From: Anaerostipes rhamnosivorans
GTDB lineage: Bacteria; Bacillota; Clostridia; Lachnospirales; Lachnospiraceae
Length of the DNA stretch: 64,000 nt
Direction: 5' to 3'
Assembly: GCF_005280655.1 (NCBI RefSeq)
Contig: NZ_CP040058.1
Span: 1,149,001 to 1,213,000 of the forward strand
The position numbers were made by a program, and so were the translations under genes. Positions 9,315 through 17,231 of this stretch are shown piece by piece; the stretch's first letter is position 1; each line of letters starts with the position of its first letter. Under the pieces are notes generated by a model that did not search any database, was not told the DNA's origin, and worked only from the letters and a program-made list of their open reading frames with translations.

Positions 9315-10096
9315 ACAGACGTATAGAAGCAGTGATATTTGACTGGGCAGGGACGACGGTGGACTATGGGTGCTTTGCTCCGGTGCAGGCTTTTGTGGAG
9401 GTATTCAGGCATTTTGGTATTGAGCCAACGATGGATGAGGTAAGGGAACCTATGGGGATGCTGAAGATCGACCATATCCGCACTATGCTTTCCATGCCCA
9501 GGATTCATGATCTGTGGGTCAAAGAGCACAAAACGGAGCCTTCTGAGGAACACGTAAGACAGATGTATGATCTCTTTGAGTCTAAACTGATGGGAATCTT
9601 GGAACAGTTTACAAAGGTCAAGCCATATGTGCTGGAGACGGTGGAGATGCTCAGGGAAAAGGAGATCAAGATTGGTTCCACTACAGGTTATACCGATGAA
9701 ATGATGGAGGTAGTAGTAAAAGGAGCCAGGGAACAGGGGTATGAGCCAGACGCATGGTTCTCACCGGATTCAACAGGAGGGATCGGGCGGCCGTATCCAT
9801 ATATGATATTTAAAAATCTGGAAGCCTTAAAGATCTCATCTGTGAAAAATGTAGTTAAGATCGGTGATACTGTTTCTGATATAAAAGAGGCGAGGCATGC
9901 AGGTGTCATTTCTGTTGGAATTGTGGAAGGAAGCTCAGAGATGGGACTGACGGAAGAAGAATATACAGACATGACAGACTCGCAGAGGGAGAACGCCTGC
10001 AGGAAAGTGAAGGAAACATTCAAAAATGCCGGCGCCCACTACGTGATACAAAATATGTCGGGATTAGAGGAGCTGTTGAAAAAACTGACCCAATAA
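9311..10096 (+). CDS. phnX: Phosphonoacetaldehyde hydrolase
   Basis: HAD-superfamily enzyme that cleaves the C-P bond of phosphonoacetaldehyde to acetaldehyde and phosphate. The nucleophile D11 sits in IFDWAGTTVDYG. The Schiff-base lysine typical of PhnX is K52 in MGMLKIDHI of the cap domain. The later HAD motif KIGDTVSDIKEARHAG is intact. 261 aa matches the family. It completes the PhnWX pathway; released acetaldehyde can feed fermentation and released phosphate is the likely benefit. Confidence 0.94.
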   Translation: MNRRIEAVIFDWAGTTVDYGCFAPVQAFVEVFRHFGIEPTMDEVREPMGMLKIDHIRTMLSMPRIHDLWVKEHKTEPSEEHVRQMYDLFESKLMGILEQFTKVKPYVLETVEMLREKEIKIGSTTGYTDEMMEVVVKGAREQGYEPDAWFSPDSTGGIGRPYPYMIFKNLEALKISSVKNVVKIGDTVSDIKEARHAGVISVGIVEGSSEMGLTEEEYTDMTDSQRENACRKVKETFKNAGAHYVIQNMSGLEELLKKLTQ

Positions 10097-10119
10097 AGGC
10101 TTTTATGTTTTCCTAAGGA

Positions 10120-10148
10120 TTGCACATAATACTAGAATATGAAATAAT
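10120..10148 (+). promoter_or_regulatory. Probable promoter of the ZIP transporter gene
   Basis: TTGCAC (10120-10125) and AATAAT (10143-10148) are 17 bp apart. The -10 box lies in the left arm of a long imperfect inverted repeat. Confidence 0.5.
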
Positions 10149-10197
10149 AAGTCGTGCCTATATAGGGATGCCCTATTGGGTATGGCTTATTTTATTA
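10142..10197 (+). promoter_or_regulatory. Long hairpin / palindromic operator upstream of ZIP gene
   Basis: AATAAGTCGTGCC pairs with GGTATGGCTTATT, with several G-T wobbles, and an inner ATAGGG/CCCTAT stem closes on an ATG loop. The structure overlaps the -10 box and lies 30-85 bases before the start codon. It may be a metal-regulator operator or an RNA control hairpin. Confidence 0.5.
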
Positions 10198-10227
10198 CGT
10201 TTAGTTTTATGGAAAGGAATACTTATT

Positions 10228-11013
10228 ATGGAAGCTTTAAAATGGGCGGCCGCCGGAACAGGTTTTACGTTTTTGATGACTGCACTGGGCGCGGCCACTG
10301 TATTTTTCTTAAAAAGTGATATTCACGCAAATATGCAGAGGATTTTTCTTGGATTTGCAGCGGGAGTTATGATCGCGGCCTCCGTGTGGTCATTGCTGAT
10401 CCCAGCCATCGAGGAGGCCAAAGCCAATGGGCAGATCGGCTGGATCCCGGCTGCCGGAGGTTTTGCGCTCGGAGGAGTTTTTTTGCTTTTGATGGACCGG
10501 CTGATGCCGCATCTGCATCTGGGGGAGAAAAATCCGGAAGGTCTTTCCTCATCCTTTAAACGCACCACGCTGCTTGTGCTGGCTGTCACCTTGCACAATA
10601 TCCCGGAAGGTATGGCGGTAGGTGTGGCCTTTGCTGTGGCAAGCGGACACGGAGGCGTGGGATTCAGCGGCGCGGTAGCGTTAGCCGTTGGGATCGGGAT
10701 TCAGAATTTTCCCGAGGGAGCAGCCATCTCACTGCCACTTAGAAGAGAAGGACTTTCCAGATTTAAGTCCTTTGTCTATGGAGCACTGTCAGGGATTGTG
10801 GAATTTATATTCGGTGTGCTGGCGGTTCTTGTGGCAGGAAGACTTGGCACCTATATGCCGTGGCTTTTATCTTTTGCGGCGGGAGCGATGATCTATGTGG
10901 TGGTGGAAGAGCTGATCCCGGAGGCCCATTTGGGAGAACATTCCCATACAGGGACATTGGGTGTTATGGCGGGATTTCTGATCATGATGATCTTGGATGT
11001 GGCTTTGGGATAG
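10228..11013 (+). CDS. ZIP-family metal transporter (GufA-like)
   Basis: Integral membrane transporter of divalent metals (zinc, iron or manganese class), 261 aa and about eight membrane helices. The metal-pathway motifs HNIPEGMAVGVAFA and QNFPEGAAISLPL are intact in the fourth and fifth helices of the ZIP fold. A longer reading from 10120 exists, but the ATG at 10228 is preceded by GGAAAGGA, whereas the extra 36 residues would be encoded across the promoter and hairpin; I therefore take 10228. It is monocistronic and convergent with the HD-domain gene. Confidence 0.9.
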   Translation: MEALKWAAAGTGFTFLMTALGAATVFFLKSDIHANMQRIFLGFAAGVMIAASVWSLLIPAIEEAKANGQIGWIPAAGGFALGGVFLLLMDRLMPHLHLGEKNPEGLSSSFKRTTLLVLAVTLHNIPEGMAVGVAFAVASGHGGVGFSGAVALAVGIGIQNFPEGAAISLPLRREGLSRFKSFVYGALSGIVEFIFGVLAVLVAGRLGTYMPWLLSFAAGAMIYVVVEELIPEAHLGEHSHTGTLGVMAGFLIMMILDVALG

Positions 11014-11098
11014 TCTGCATTGGCTTTTAGGAAAAGAGAAAATATCTCAGTGAGATATTGATTTATAGGGAATTTCAGAAAATCTTGTGAAATAAAAA

Positions 11099-11127
11099 CA
11101 GGCGGGATTTTATCTCCCGCCTGTTTC
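11099..11127. terminator. Bidirectional terminator between ZIP and HD genes
   Basis: ACAGGCGGGA and TCCCGCCTGT form a 10-bp stem. T-rich tracts lie downstream in the minus direction (TTTTTATTT) and more weakly in the plus direction (TTTCTGT). The stop codon of the minus-strand HD gene lies inside this hairpin. Confidence 0.75.
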
Positions 11128-11694
11128 TGTATATTCTTCCGGATCCACATCTATGGTATCCTTAAATACCTGCTCCACAAGATAGCAGTATTCATTATAT
11201 TCATGGAATTCAGAGAATTCTTCGAAACATTCGATCATACTCTTGTAATACCAGCCCTGCATATTCTTATCTTTCATATTAAAACGCTGCCACAGCTCGT
11301 CCCCCAGAAGTTTATAATCTCGGGCAAGTGAGCGGACATTGGCCAGCTTGTCCCCCAGAGCGATAACTTTGGCGGGGCGTTTAGCCCGATGTTTTAAGAA
11401 ATTGATCGTATGGCTCTTTCTTTCGATCCAGGACTTGCTTTTATCTTCACTTTCCATCAGGACATAATCCGCTACTTTATCCCCGAATTCCCTGCGAATA
11501 TCTTCTCCGGTCACATCCCGGCAGTCTTCGATAACATCATGGAGAACCGCAGCGCACATCATCTCTTCATCTGGCGTGATACCGGCAACGATCGAGGCGA
11601 CTTCCAGTGGATGGATCATAAATGGAATATTTGTTCCCTTACGCTTCTGGCCGGAATGGGCATTCGTTGCAAAGATAATTGCTTTTTCAAACAT
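11110..11694 (-). CDS. HD-domain phosphohydrolase, (p)ppGpp hydrolase-like (MESH1/SAH type)
   Basis: Stand-alone HD hydrolase of the RelA/SpoT hydrolase family, 194 aa. H28 in PFMIHPLEVA, the H52-D53 pair in VLHDVIED and a downstream Asp in ALGDKLANVR match the metal-binding set of alarmone hydrolases. There is no synthetase or TGS domain. Its likely role is degrading (p)ppGpp or a related nucleotide; substrate is inferred. An upstream in-frame start would add 27 residues, but AAAAAAGGAG sits right before the ATG at 11694, so the shorter form is preferred. Confidence 0.82.
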   Translation of the reverse strand: MFEKAIIFATNAHSGQKRKGTNIPFMIHPLEVASIVAGITPDEEMMCAAVLHDVIEDCRDVTGEDIRREFGDKVADYVLMESEDKSKSWIERKSHTINFLKHRAKRPAKVIALGDKLANVRSLARDYKLLGDELWQRFNMKDKNMQGWYYKSMIECFEEFSEFHEYNEYCYLVEQVFKDTIDVDPEEYTETGGR

Positions 11695-11800
11695 GGGTTT
11701 CTCCTTTTTTGCGGACAATTTTACATACTTATCATAAATCATTTTCACTTCTTGGTCAATGAAGGAATTTTCCACTTTGTTACTTTAAAGTGACGATGTG

Positions 11801-11829
11801 TTGACTTTTACCCAACAGCACGGTAAAAT
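11801..11829 (+). promoter_or_regulatory. Promoter of the tyrA-aroA transcript
   Basis: TTGACT (11801-11806) and TAAAAT (11824-11829) are 17 bp apart. A start near 11836 would put both copies of the hairpin repeat into the leader RNA. Confidence 0.7.
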
Positions 11830-11830
11830 A

Positions 11831-11890
11831 AACCTTATCGTGTGAAGCACGCCCACCCGAAGGGTATGGAATACGGGATGCCCTGCGGGT
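11831..11890 (+). repeat. Hairpin repeat family C, copy 1 (tyrA leader)
   Basis: Begins ACCTTATCGTGTGAAGCACG and ends CCCTGCGGGT. It contains small hairpins (CGTG..CACG, CCCGAAGGG, CCCTGCGGG). It is similar along its length to the copy at 58000-58061. Confidence 0.7.
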
Positions 11891-11891
11891 G

Positions 11892-11940
11892 AACCTTATC
11901 GTGCGAAGCACGCTTACCCGAAGAGTATAAAATGCGGGTT
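11892..11940 (+). repeat. Hairpin repeat family C, copy 2 (tyrA leader, tandem)
   Basis: Begins ACCTTATCGTGCGAAGCACG right after copy 1 and ends in AATGCGGGTT. It is shorter at the 3' end than the other copies. It ends about 24 bases before the tyrA start. Confidence 0.7.
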
Positions 11941-11964
11941 ATCATTTAATACAAGGAGATCTAT

Positions 11965-13074
11965 ATGTCAATAGAGACAAATTTTACAATCGGTTTTATT
12001 GGGCTTGGACTGATCGGCGGTTCCATAGCTAAGAATGTACGCCGTGTATTTCCTAATTACACGGTGATCGGATATGACACAGACAAAGAAGCGCTTAAGA
12101 AAGCAGTTGAGGAAGGAATTCTTGACCGGGCGGCCTCTGAGCTTAAAAGTGATTTTGCCGAGTGCAGCTATATCTTTTTGTGTGCACCGGTACAACATAA
12201 TCTTCAGTTTTTGGAACAGCTGAAGCCATATATTAAAGAAGGCTGCATTCTGACAGATGTAGGCAGCGTCAAAGGCGGAATCCATAAAAAGGTCAAGGAA
12301 CTTGATATGGAGTCCTGCTTTATCGGGGGACATCCTATGGTGGGATCGGAGAAAGCCGGATTTTCCTACAGCTCTGACCGTCTGATTGAAAATGCGTATT
12401 ATTTTATTACGCCAACCGAGGAGGTTAGTGAAGAAAAGGTAAAGGAATTTACTGCTTTTATTGAGGAATTGGGGGCACTGACGATTTTGCTGGACGCCAA
12501 ACGCCATGATGCATTCACGGCGGCCATCAGCCATGTTCCGCATATTATGGCAGCAGAACTTGTACATACAGTGAAGGATATGGACACGGAGGATGGTATA
12601 TTAAAACAGCTGGCAGCAGGAGGATTTAAGGATATTACACGGATTGCATCCTCTTCTCCTGTCGTTTGGGAGCAGATCAGCCTTTCCAATAAGGAAAATA
12701 TAAAAGAGATCCTTGAGCAGATCAAAGGCAGTATTGAGGGGATGATCGATGCCCTGGACAGGGATGACCACAGCTATTTAAACAAGTATTTCAAAGAGGC
12801 AGGGGAATACAGGGAAACGGTTCCTGACAGCGCTGTGGGACTGATGGAGAAATCCTACGAGATCTTTGTGGATATTCCGGATGAGCCGGGAACCTTGTCT
12901 ACCACCACAACCCTGTTGGCGTTAAATAATATCAGTATTAAAAATATCGGTATTATCCATAACCGAGAGTTTGAAGAGGGAGTGCTAAAGATCATGCTCT
13001 ATGATGATGTCTCAGCAAAACGCGCCAGGGAGATCCTGCAGGATAAAAATTACAGTGTATATGAAAGGAACTGA
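11965..13074 (+). CDS. tyrA: Prephenate dehydrogenase with C-terminal ACT domain
   Basis: Converts prephenate to 4-hydroxyphenylpyruvate with NAD+ in tyrosine synthesis. The Rossmann motif GFIGLGLIGGS has G13, G15 and G18. The prephenate-site segments GGHPMVGSEKAGF and AAISHVPHIMAAEL follow. An ACT domain at about residues 297-369 (EIFVDIPDEPGTLS) probably binds tyrosine for feedback control. It is followed by aroA with a 2-base gap. The leader with two hairpin repeats may add RNA-level control, but no T-box was found. Confidence 0.93.
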   Translation: MSIETNFTIGFIGLGLIGGSIAKNVRRVFPNYTVIGYDTDKEALKKAVEEGILDRAASELKSDFAECSYIFLCAPVQHNLQFLEQLKPYIKEGCILTDVGSVKGGIHKKVKELDMESCFIGGHPMVGSEKAGFSYSSDRLIENAYYFITPTEEVSEEKVKEFTAFIEELGALTILLDAKRHDAFTAAISHVPHIMAAELVHTVKDMDTEDGILKQLAAGGFKDITRIASSSPVVWEQISLSNKENIKEILEQIKGSIEGMIDALDRDDHSYLNKYFKEAGEYRETVPDSAVGLMEKSYEIFVDIPDEPGTLSTTTTLLALNNISIKNIGIIHNREFEEGVLKIMLYDDVSAKRAREILQDKNYSVYERN

Positions 13075-13076
13075 CA

Positions 13077-14357
13077 ATGAAACTTAGGAAAGTAAAAGGA
13101 CTAAATGGCACCATAGCAATACCAGGAGATAAATCCATCAGCCACAGGGCAGTGATGTTCGGATCTCTGGCAAAAGGCACCACCCATATCACAAACTTTC
13201 TCTCAGGAGCCGACTGCCTTGCGACCATTGACTGTTTCAGGGCAATGGGAGTTGAGATTGAACAGGACGGGACCGAAGTCATAGTCCACGGAAACGGTCT
13301 CCATGGGCTGAAAAAACCGGAAAAGCAGCTGGATGTGGGAAACAGCGGCACCACCACCCGTCTGATTTCTGGTATATTAAGCGGGCAGGATTTTGATGTC
13401 ACACTGTCAGGGGATGAGTCTTTAAATAAGCGTCCCATGGGACGGATCATGAAGCCCCTCTCAACGATGGGAGCGGACATTCAAAGTGTCAACGGTGACG
13501 GGTGCGCTCCGCTTAAAATCATCGGGAAGCCTTTGAAAGCCGTTCACTATGATTCACCGGTGGCATCTGCCCAGGTAAAATCCGCCGTTTTACTGGCAGG
13601 ACTCTATGCGGACGGAAAGACCAGTGTCACAGAGCCTGCTTTGTCCAGAAATCATACGGAACTGATGCTTCAGTCTTTTGGAGTTCAGGTGTCATCCCAG
13701 GGAACTACCGCGGAGGTTACCCCGCCAGCAGAAATGACCGCTGCTGATATTGTTGTGCCGGGAGATATTTCTTCTGCTGCATTTTTTATCGCTGCAGGAC
13801 TTGTGACTCCGGATTCCTGTATTACCTTAAAGCAGGTAGGGATCAATCCAACGAGAAATGGAATATTAAAGGTATGTGAAGCTATGGGGGCAGATCTCGT
13901 ACTGTCCAATGTAAAAGATGACAGTGGAGAGCCTACGGCAGATATCACGGTAAAGACCAGCAATTTAAAAGGAACTGAGGTAGGCGGGGACTTGATTCCG
14001 GCATTGATCGATGAGATCCCGGTGATCGCTTTGATGGCTGCGTTTGCGCAGGGAGAGACGGTCATCAGGGATGCGGCAGAACTCAAAGTGAAAGAATCCA
14101 ACCGGATTGACCTTACGGTAGACAATCTGGTCAAGATGGGTGTGGACGCAGAGGCAACAGAGGACGGGATGATCATCCGGGGCGGAAATCCGCTCAAAGG
14201 GGCATCCATCCACTGCAGATATGACCATCGGATTGCTATGACATTTTCCATTGCGGGGATTAACGCAGACGGAGAGACGGTGATCGAGGATGCAGAGTGC
14301 GTGGACGTATCATATCCAACCTTTTATGAACAGTTACAGATGCTGTCTGGACAATAA
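13077..14357 (+). CDS. aroA: 3-phosphoshikimate 1-carboxyvinyltransferase (EPSP synthase)
   Basis: Sixth step of the shikimate pathway: joins PEP and shikimate-3-phosphate. The N-terminal PGDKSISHRAVMFG (about 16-29), NSGTTTRL near 92-99 and the C-terminal DHRIAMTFSIAGI near 380 are conserved. Length 426 aa is normal. It directly follows tyrA, so the two form a small aromatic amino acid operon. The other shikimate genes are not in this window. Confidence 0.95.
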   Translation: MKLRKVKGLNGTIAIPGDKSISHRAVMFGSLAKGTTHITNFLSGADCLATIDCFRAMGVEIEQDGTEVIVHGNGLHGLKKPEKQLDVGNSGTTTRLISGILSGQDFDVTLSGDESLNKRPMGRIMKPLSTMGADIQSVNGDGCAPLKIIGKPLKAVHYDSPVASAQVKSAVLLAGLYADGKTSVTEPALSRNHTELMLQSFGVQVSSQGTTAEVTPPAEMTAADIVVPGDISSAAFFIAAGLVTPDSCITLKQVGINPTRNGILKVCEAMGADLVLSNVKDDSGEPTADITVKTSNLKGTEVGGDLIPALIDEIPVIALMAAFAQGETVIRDAAELKVKESNRIDLTVDNLVKMGVDAEATEDGMIIRGGNPLKGASIHCRYDHRIAMTFSIAGINADGETVIEDAECVDVSYPTFYEQLQMLSGQ

Positions 14358-14456
14358 GATTCTCTCATTGACAAGCTGGAAAATTCTTCATACAATGGAG
14401 ACAGCAGCGAACAAAACATGAGAGAAGCATATATGGGAAGGGAAGGATCGCAGAAC

Positions 14457-15758
14457 ATGAACGAGACAAGGGTGAGATTACTCCGTCTGACGGCATGGCT
14501 GGTTGCCAGCGCCATGTTTGTCAGTCTGAGCAGTGAAGCGGTGGTGCGGGCAGCACAGAGAAGAAACCAGGTTGCAAAGGTTCAGCCAAAGACCACGGTG
14601 ACTGAGACAGCAAGACAGGCGAAAAAGACAACGGTATCAGGCGAATACAAGGCATTTTGGTTTTCTTTTTACGATTATGATGAGTACCGTGACGCCTATA
14701 AAAAGAACAACGCGGCAAACTTCAAAAAGTATTTTACCAAGGTGGTCAACAGAGGAAAAAGTCTTGGCATGAACCGTGTCATTGTACAGGTAAGACCGTT
14801 CGGCGATGCCATCTACAAGTCCAAGTATTTCCCTTGGTCCAAATACATCTCAGGAAAACAGGGCAGAAGTCCAGGATATGATCCGTTAAAGATCATGGTG
14901 TCCGTGGCTCATCAAAAGGGCATGGCCATCGAGGCATGGGTCAATCCATACCGGGTGACCAAAGGCAGTACCAATTACAATAAACTATCCAAGAACAATC
15001 CGGCCAGAAAATGGCATGCCAAAAAGTCAACCAGAAGGAATGTGTTATCCTACGGGGGAAACCTTTACTACAATCCCTCCAAAAAAGCAGTCCAGAATCT
15101 GATCGTTAATGGCGCCAAGGAAATCGTGCAGAAGTACGATGTGGACGGCATCCATATGGATGATTATTTCTACCCAAGTTTTACAAAAAAGAACGTAAAG
15201 AAAGCATTTGACGCAAAAGAGTACAATAAGTCTTCCTACAAAAAGAAGAAAAAAAGCATTTATACCTACCGCAGGGCCCAGGTCAATAATCTGGTCAAAA
15301 GGATGAAAAAGACCATTAAGAAGGTAGATCCGAATGTGACCTACGGCATCAGCCCGGCAGGAAATATCGACAACCTGACAAGCAAGTATTCATATTATGT
15401 GGATATTTATAAGTGGCTGAATTCCACGGCTTATGTGGATTATATCTGTCCACAAGTATATTGGGGATTCAAGCACCCAACCGCAGCCTTTGACAAGGTG
15501 ACGAGACGCTGGGTAAAAGCAGCGAAAAAGAAGAAAGTTAAACTCTACATCGGAATCGGTGTTTACCGCGCAGGCCACAATGTGGGCCAGAACCGGGCGG
15601 AGAGAAAAGAGTGGAAGAGCGACACCAAGGTGCTGAAAAAGCAGGTGCAGTACGCAAGAAAGTACAAGGTGGACGGATTCGCATTCTTTGATTACCAGGA
15701 TTTAAAGAGCAAAGCCAGCAGAAAGGCTGTGAACCAGCTGAAAACAGTCTTAAAATAA
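14457..15758 (+). CDS. Secreted glycoside-hydrolase-like protein (GHL10/YngK-type family)
   Basis: Predicted secreted, very basic protein of about 433 aa. From M14457 there is a signal peptide (charged start, hydrophobic AWLVASAMFVSL, cleavage near VVRAAQ). The domain resembles the putative glycosyl hydrolase family of YngK: FWFSFYDYDEY, VIVQVRPFGDAIYKSKYFPWSKY, AWVNPYRV, DGIHMDDYFYP and ISPAGNIDN. The acidic residues in HMDDYFYP are candidate catalytic groups. An alternative ATG at 14418 adds 13 residues before the signal peptide; GGGAAGG before 14457 favours the shorter form. Substrate unknown; a cell-wall or exopolysaccharide glycan is plausible. Confidence 0.82.
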   Translation: MNETRVRLLRLTAWLVASAMFVSLSSEAVVRAAQRRNQVAKVQPKTTVTETARQAKKTTVSGEYKAFWFSFYDYDEYRDAYKKNNAANFKKYFTKVVNRGKSLGMNRVIVQVRPFGDAIYKSKYFPWSKYISGKQGRSPGYDPLKIMVSVAHQKGMAIEAWVNPYRVTKGSTNYNKLSKNNPARKWHAKKSTRRNVLSYGGNLYYNPSKKAVQNLIVNGAKEIVQKYDVDGIHMDDYFYPSFTKKNVKKAFDAKEYNKSSYKKKKKSIYTYRRAQVNNLVKRMKKTIKKVDPNVTYGISPAGNIDNLTSKYSYYVDIYKWLNSTAYVDYICPQVYWGFKHPTAAFDKVTRRWVKAAKKKKVKLYIGIGVYRAGHNVGQNRAERKEWKSDTKVLKKQVQYARKYKVDGFAFFDYQDLKSKASRKAVNQLKTVLK

Positions 15759-15769
15759 GAAACCAAAGA

Positions 15770-15816
15770 ACCGCCAGGGTTCTGCAGATAAAGAAGCAGA
15801 ACCCTGGCGGTTTTTG
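15770..15816 (+). terminator. Strong Rho-independent terminator
   Basis: ACCGCCAGGGTTCTGC pairs perfectly with GCAGAACCCTGGCGGT (16 bp), followed by TTTTT. Confidence 0.95.
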
Positions 15817-15819
15817 TAT

Positions 15820-15943
15820 GAGTTATTCACCACTATTTCCGTCGCGCTTTTGAAATGCGCTCCTCCAATAGTGGTGAATAACTTTCGAAAAGTGCCTCCT
15901 TTTTGACAGAAGCCCTTCTCCAGCAGACATTACGTCCATTTTC
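15820..15943. repeat. Cap-hairpin repeat (family A) with tail, copy 1
   Basis: A 17-bp perfect stem (15821-15837 with 15867-15883) carries a 29-nt cap (15838-15866), then a conserved tail ending in GACATTACGTCCAT. The segment is the near-identical reverse complement of 46081-46200 (two mismatches seen). Any reading frame here (for example 15833-16225 on the minus strand) comes from the repeat and is not a gene. Positions 15944-16141 hold further GC-rich repeat-like sequence, including a family D segment near 16105-16140. Confidence 0.85.
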
Positions 15944-16141
15944 ACCAGTTCTCCGGCTTGCTGTCTCAAGGACGTAAGATTTTCTAACTTTCAGCAAAGC
16001 CTCTTCGGCGGCCCGTTCGGAACTCGCTGACGCGGGGGCAGCCTCACTGCGCAATGCGCACCGCCTACGAGTCTTTACTTCAAGAAGAAAAACTAACGTC
16101 CCTTCGAATGCAAGGCCTCCTTCCGACAATGAAGAAAAACT

Positions 16142-16262
16142 ATCGTAGGATGGCACCTTCTGTTTAACTGTCATCCTTATCCAGCAGACACTACGTCCAT
16201 GTTCTACATGATTGGAGTGAGGCATTCTAAGAGCCGAACGGAAATCATGTGGAACATGTCAT
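16142..16262. repeat. Cap-hairpin repeat (family A) with tail, copy 2
   Basis: Stem 16198-16213 pairs with 16243-16258 (one mismatch) around the 29-nt cap 16214-16242. The preceding tail contains CCAGCAGACACTACGTCCAT. It is the reverse complement of about 46200-46310 with a few differences. Confidence 0.85.
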
Positions 16263-16264
16263 AC

Positions 16265-17035
16265 TTATATTTCTGCAATGAGCAGTTCTTTTAGATCATT
16301 TTGAATGCTTTCGGCATCTTCCTCCCGGATATTAGAATCAGTGATCAGCAGGTCAATATCTCGGATTGAGTTGCCCTGGAAGGCTTTGTGAAGGCCGATT
16401 TTAGAAGAATCAAGCATGAGAACCTTGTATCCTTCCATTTCGCAGATGATCCTGATTGTGCTCATCTGGATTTCATTTGCGCACTGCATTTCGTGATTGT
16501 TGTGATTGTGAAGACCCAATGCAGAAAAAAATATTTTTTCTGGGTAAATTCTTTTCATATTTTCCAGTGTCAGATTTCCGGTGAGGGAGTAGTTGGAGGT
16601 GGAGACCTCTCCTTCAAGAGCATAAACACGGGAAATATTAGGCCGTGGACCATAGTGAATGATTGCCAGATTTGGAGTAAAGACCGTTACATTTTTTGCA
16701 GTGATCTCTTTATAAAGCAAAAAACAAGTGGAGCCGGTATCAAGGTATACTGTGTCATTGTCGTTAATCAGCTTAGCTGCAGAACGTACAATGGCATTTT
16801 TTTCTTTCTCGTTCATCTTTTCGCGGATATTAAATTTTGTGATCCGGTCATCCGAAAGGGCACGGGCACCTCCATGGATGCGTTCGATGAGCTTTTGTTC
16901 ATCTAAAGTAGAGAGATCACGGATCATCGTTGATTTTGAGACGTGGAATTCATCCAGCAGCTGTGTGATCGGTACATACTCATAGGTTTTAATATAAGAT
17001 AATAAATCATTTAAACGTTTTTCTTTTTTTGTCAT
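16265..17035 (-). CDS. DeoR-family regulator of the adjacent PTS operon
   Basis: A 256-aa repressor. The N-terminal helix-turn-helix (about residues 4-55) contains ITQLLDEFHVSKSTMIRDLSTLD and ends in the DeoR-type IERIHGGA. A sugar-phosphate-binding DeoR C-terminal domain follows (NDNDTVYLDTGSTC, then LMLDSSKIG). It is divergent from the PTS operon, so it most likely represses it and is released by a phosphorylated pathway intermediate. GAAAGGAAAG precedes the ATG at 17035; an upstream in-frame start adding 7 residues is less likely. Confidence 0.88.
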   Translation of the reverse strand: MTKKEKRLNDLLSYIKTYEYVPITQLLDEFHVSKSTMIRDLSTLDEQKLIERIHGGARALSDDRITKFNIREKMNEKEKNAIVRSAAKLINDNDTVYLDTGSTCFLLYKEITAKNVTVFTPNLAIIHYGPRPNISRVYALEGEVSTSNYSLTGNLTLENMKRIYPEKIFFSALGLHNHNNHEMQCANEIQMSTIRIICEMEGYKVLMLDSSKIGLHKAFQGNSIRDIDLLITDSNIREEDAESIQNDLKELLIAEI

Positions 17036-17115
17036 AAAACTTTCCTTTCTAAGCAAGAAATCCCAAGATATATAAGGATCAAAGTATAGATGATGTTAGT
17101 TCTATAGTAATGAAA

Positions 17116-17131
17116 TGACACGAAAATGTCA
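17116..17131. promoter_or_regulatory. Candidate DeoR operator 1
   Basis: TGACA-N6-TGTCA inverted repeat in the divergent intergenic region, close to the regulator gene. Confidence 0.4.
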
Positions 17132-17190
17132 ATATCTTATTCAGAATGATATCTAAATATCAAAAAAATGAAGAATTTATTTAAAAATAG

Positions 17191-17219
17191 TTGACAAAGT
17201 ACGACTGTGAAGGTAATAT
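17191..17219 (+). promoter_or_regulatory. Promoter of the PTS operon
   Basis: A perfect TTGACA (17191-17196) and TAATAT (17214-17219) are 17 bp apart, 120 bases before the first gene. Confidence 0.75.
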
Positions 17220-17231
17220 TGAGTTAAACAA

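Noticed and set aside
11801..11965. T-box riboswitch in the tyrA leader
   Set aside because: No TGGNACC-type antiterminator block or terminator stem; the leader is filled by the two hairpin repeats.
15833..16225. A 130-aa minus-strand frame between the glycosidase-like gene and the DeoR gene
   Set aside because: It lies wholly in repeat mosaic that recurs at 46.0-46.3 kb, has no good ribosome site, and the repeat contains hairpins instead of codon bias.
15820..16262. CRISPR array
   Set aside because: Repeat units are long, mosaic, self-complementary and irregularly spaced; there are no short uniform repeats with unique spacers and no cas genes.
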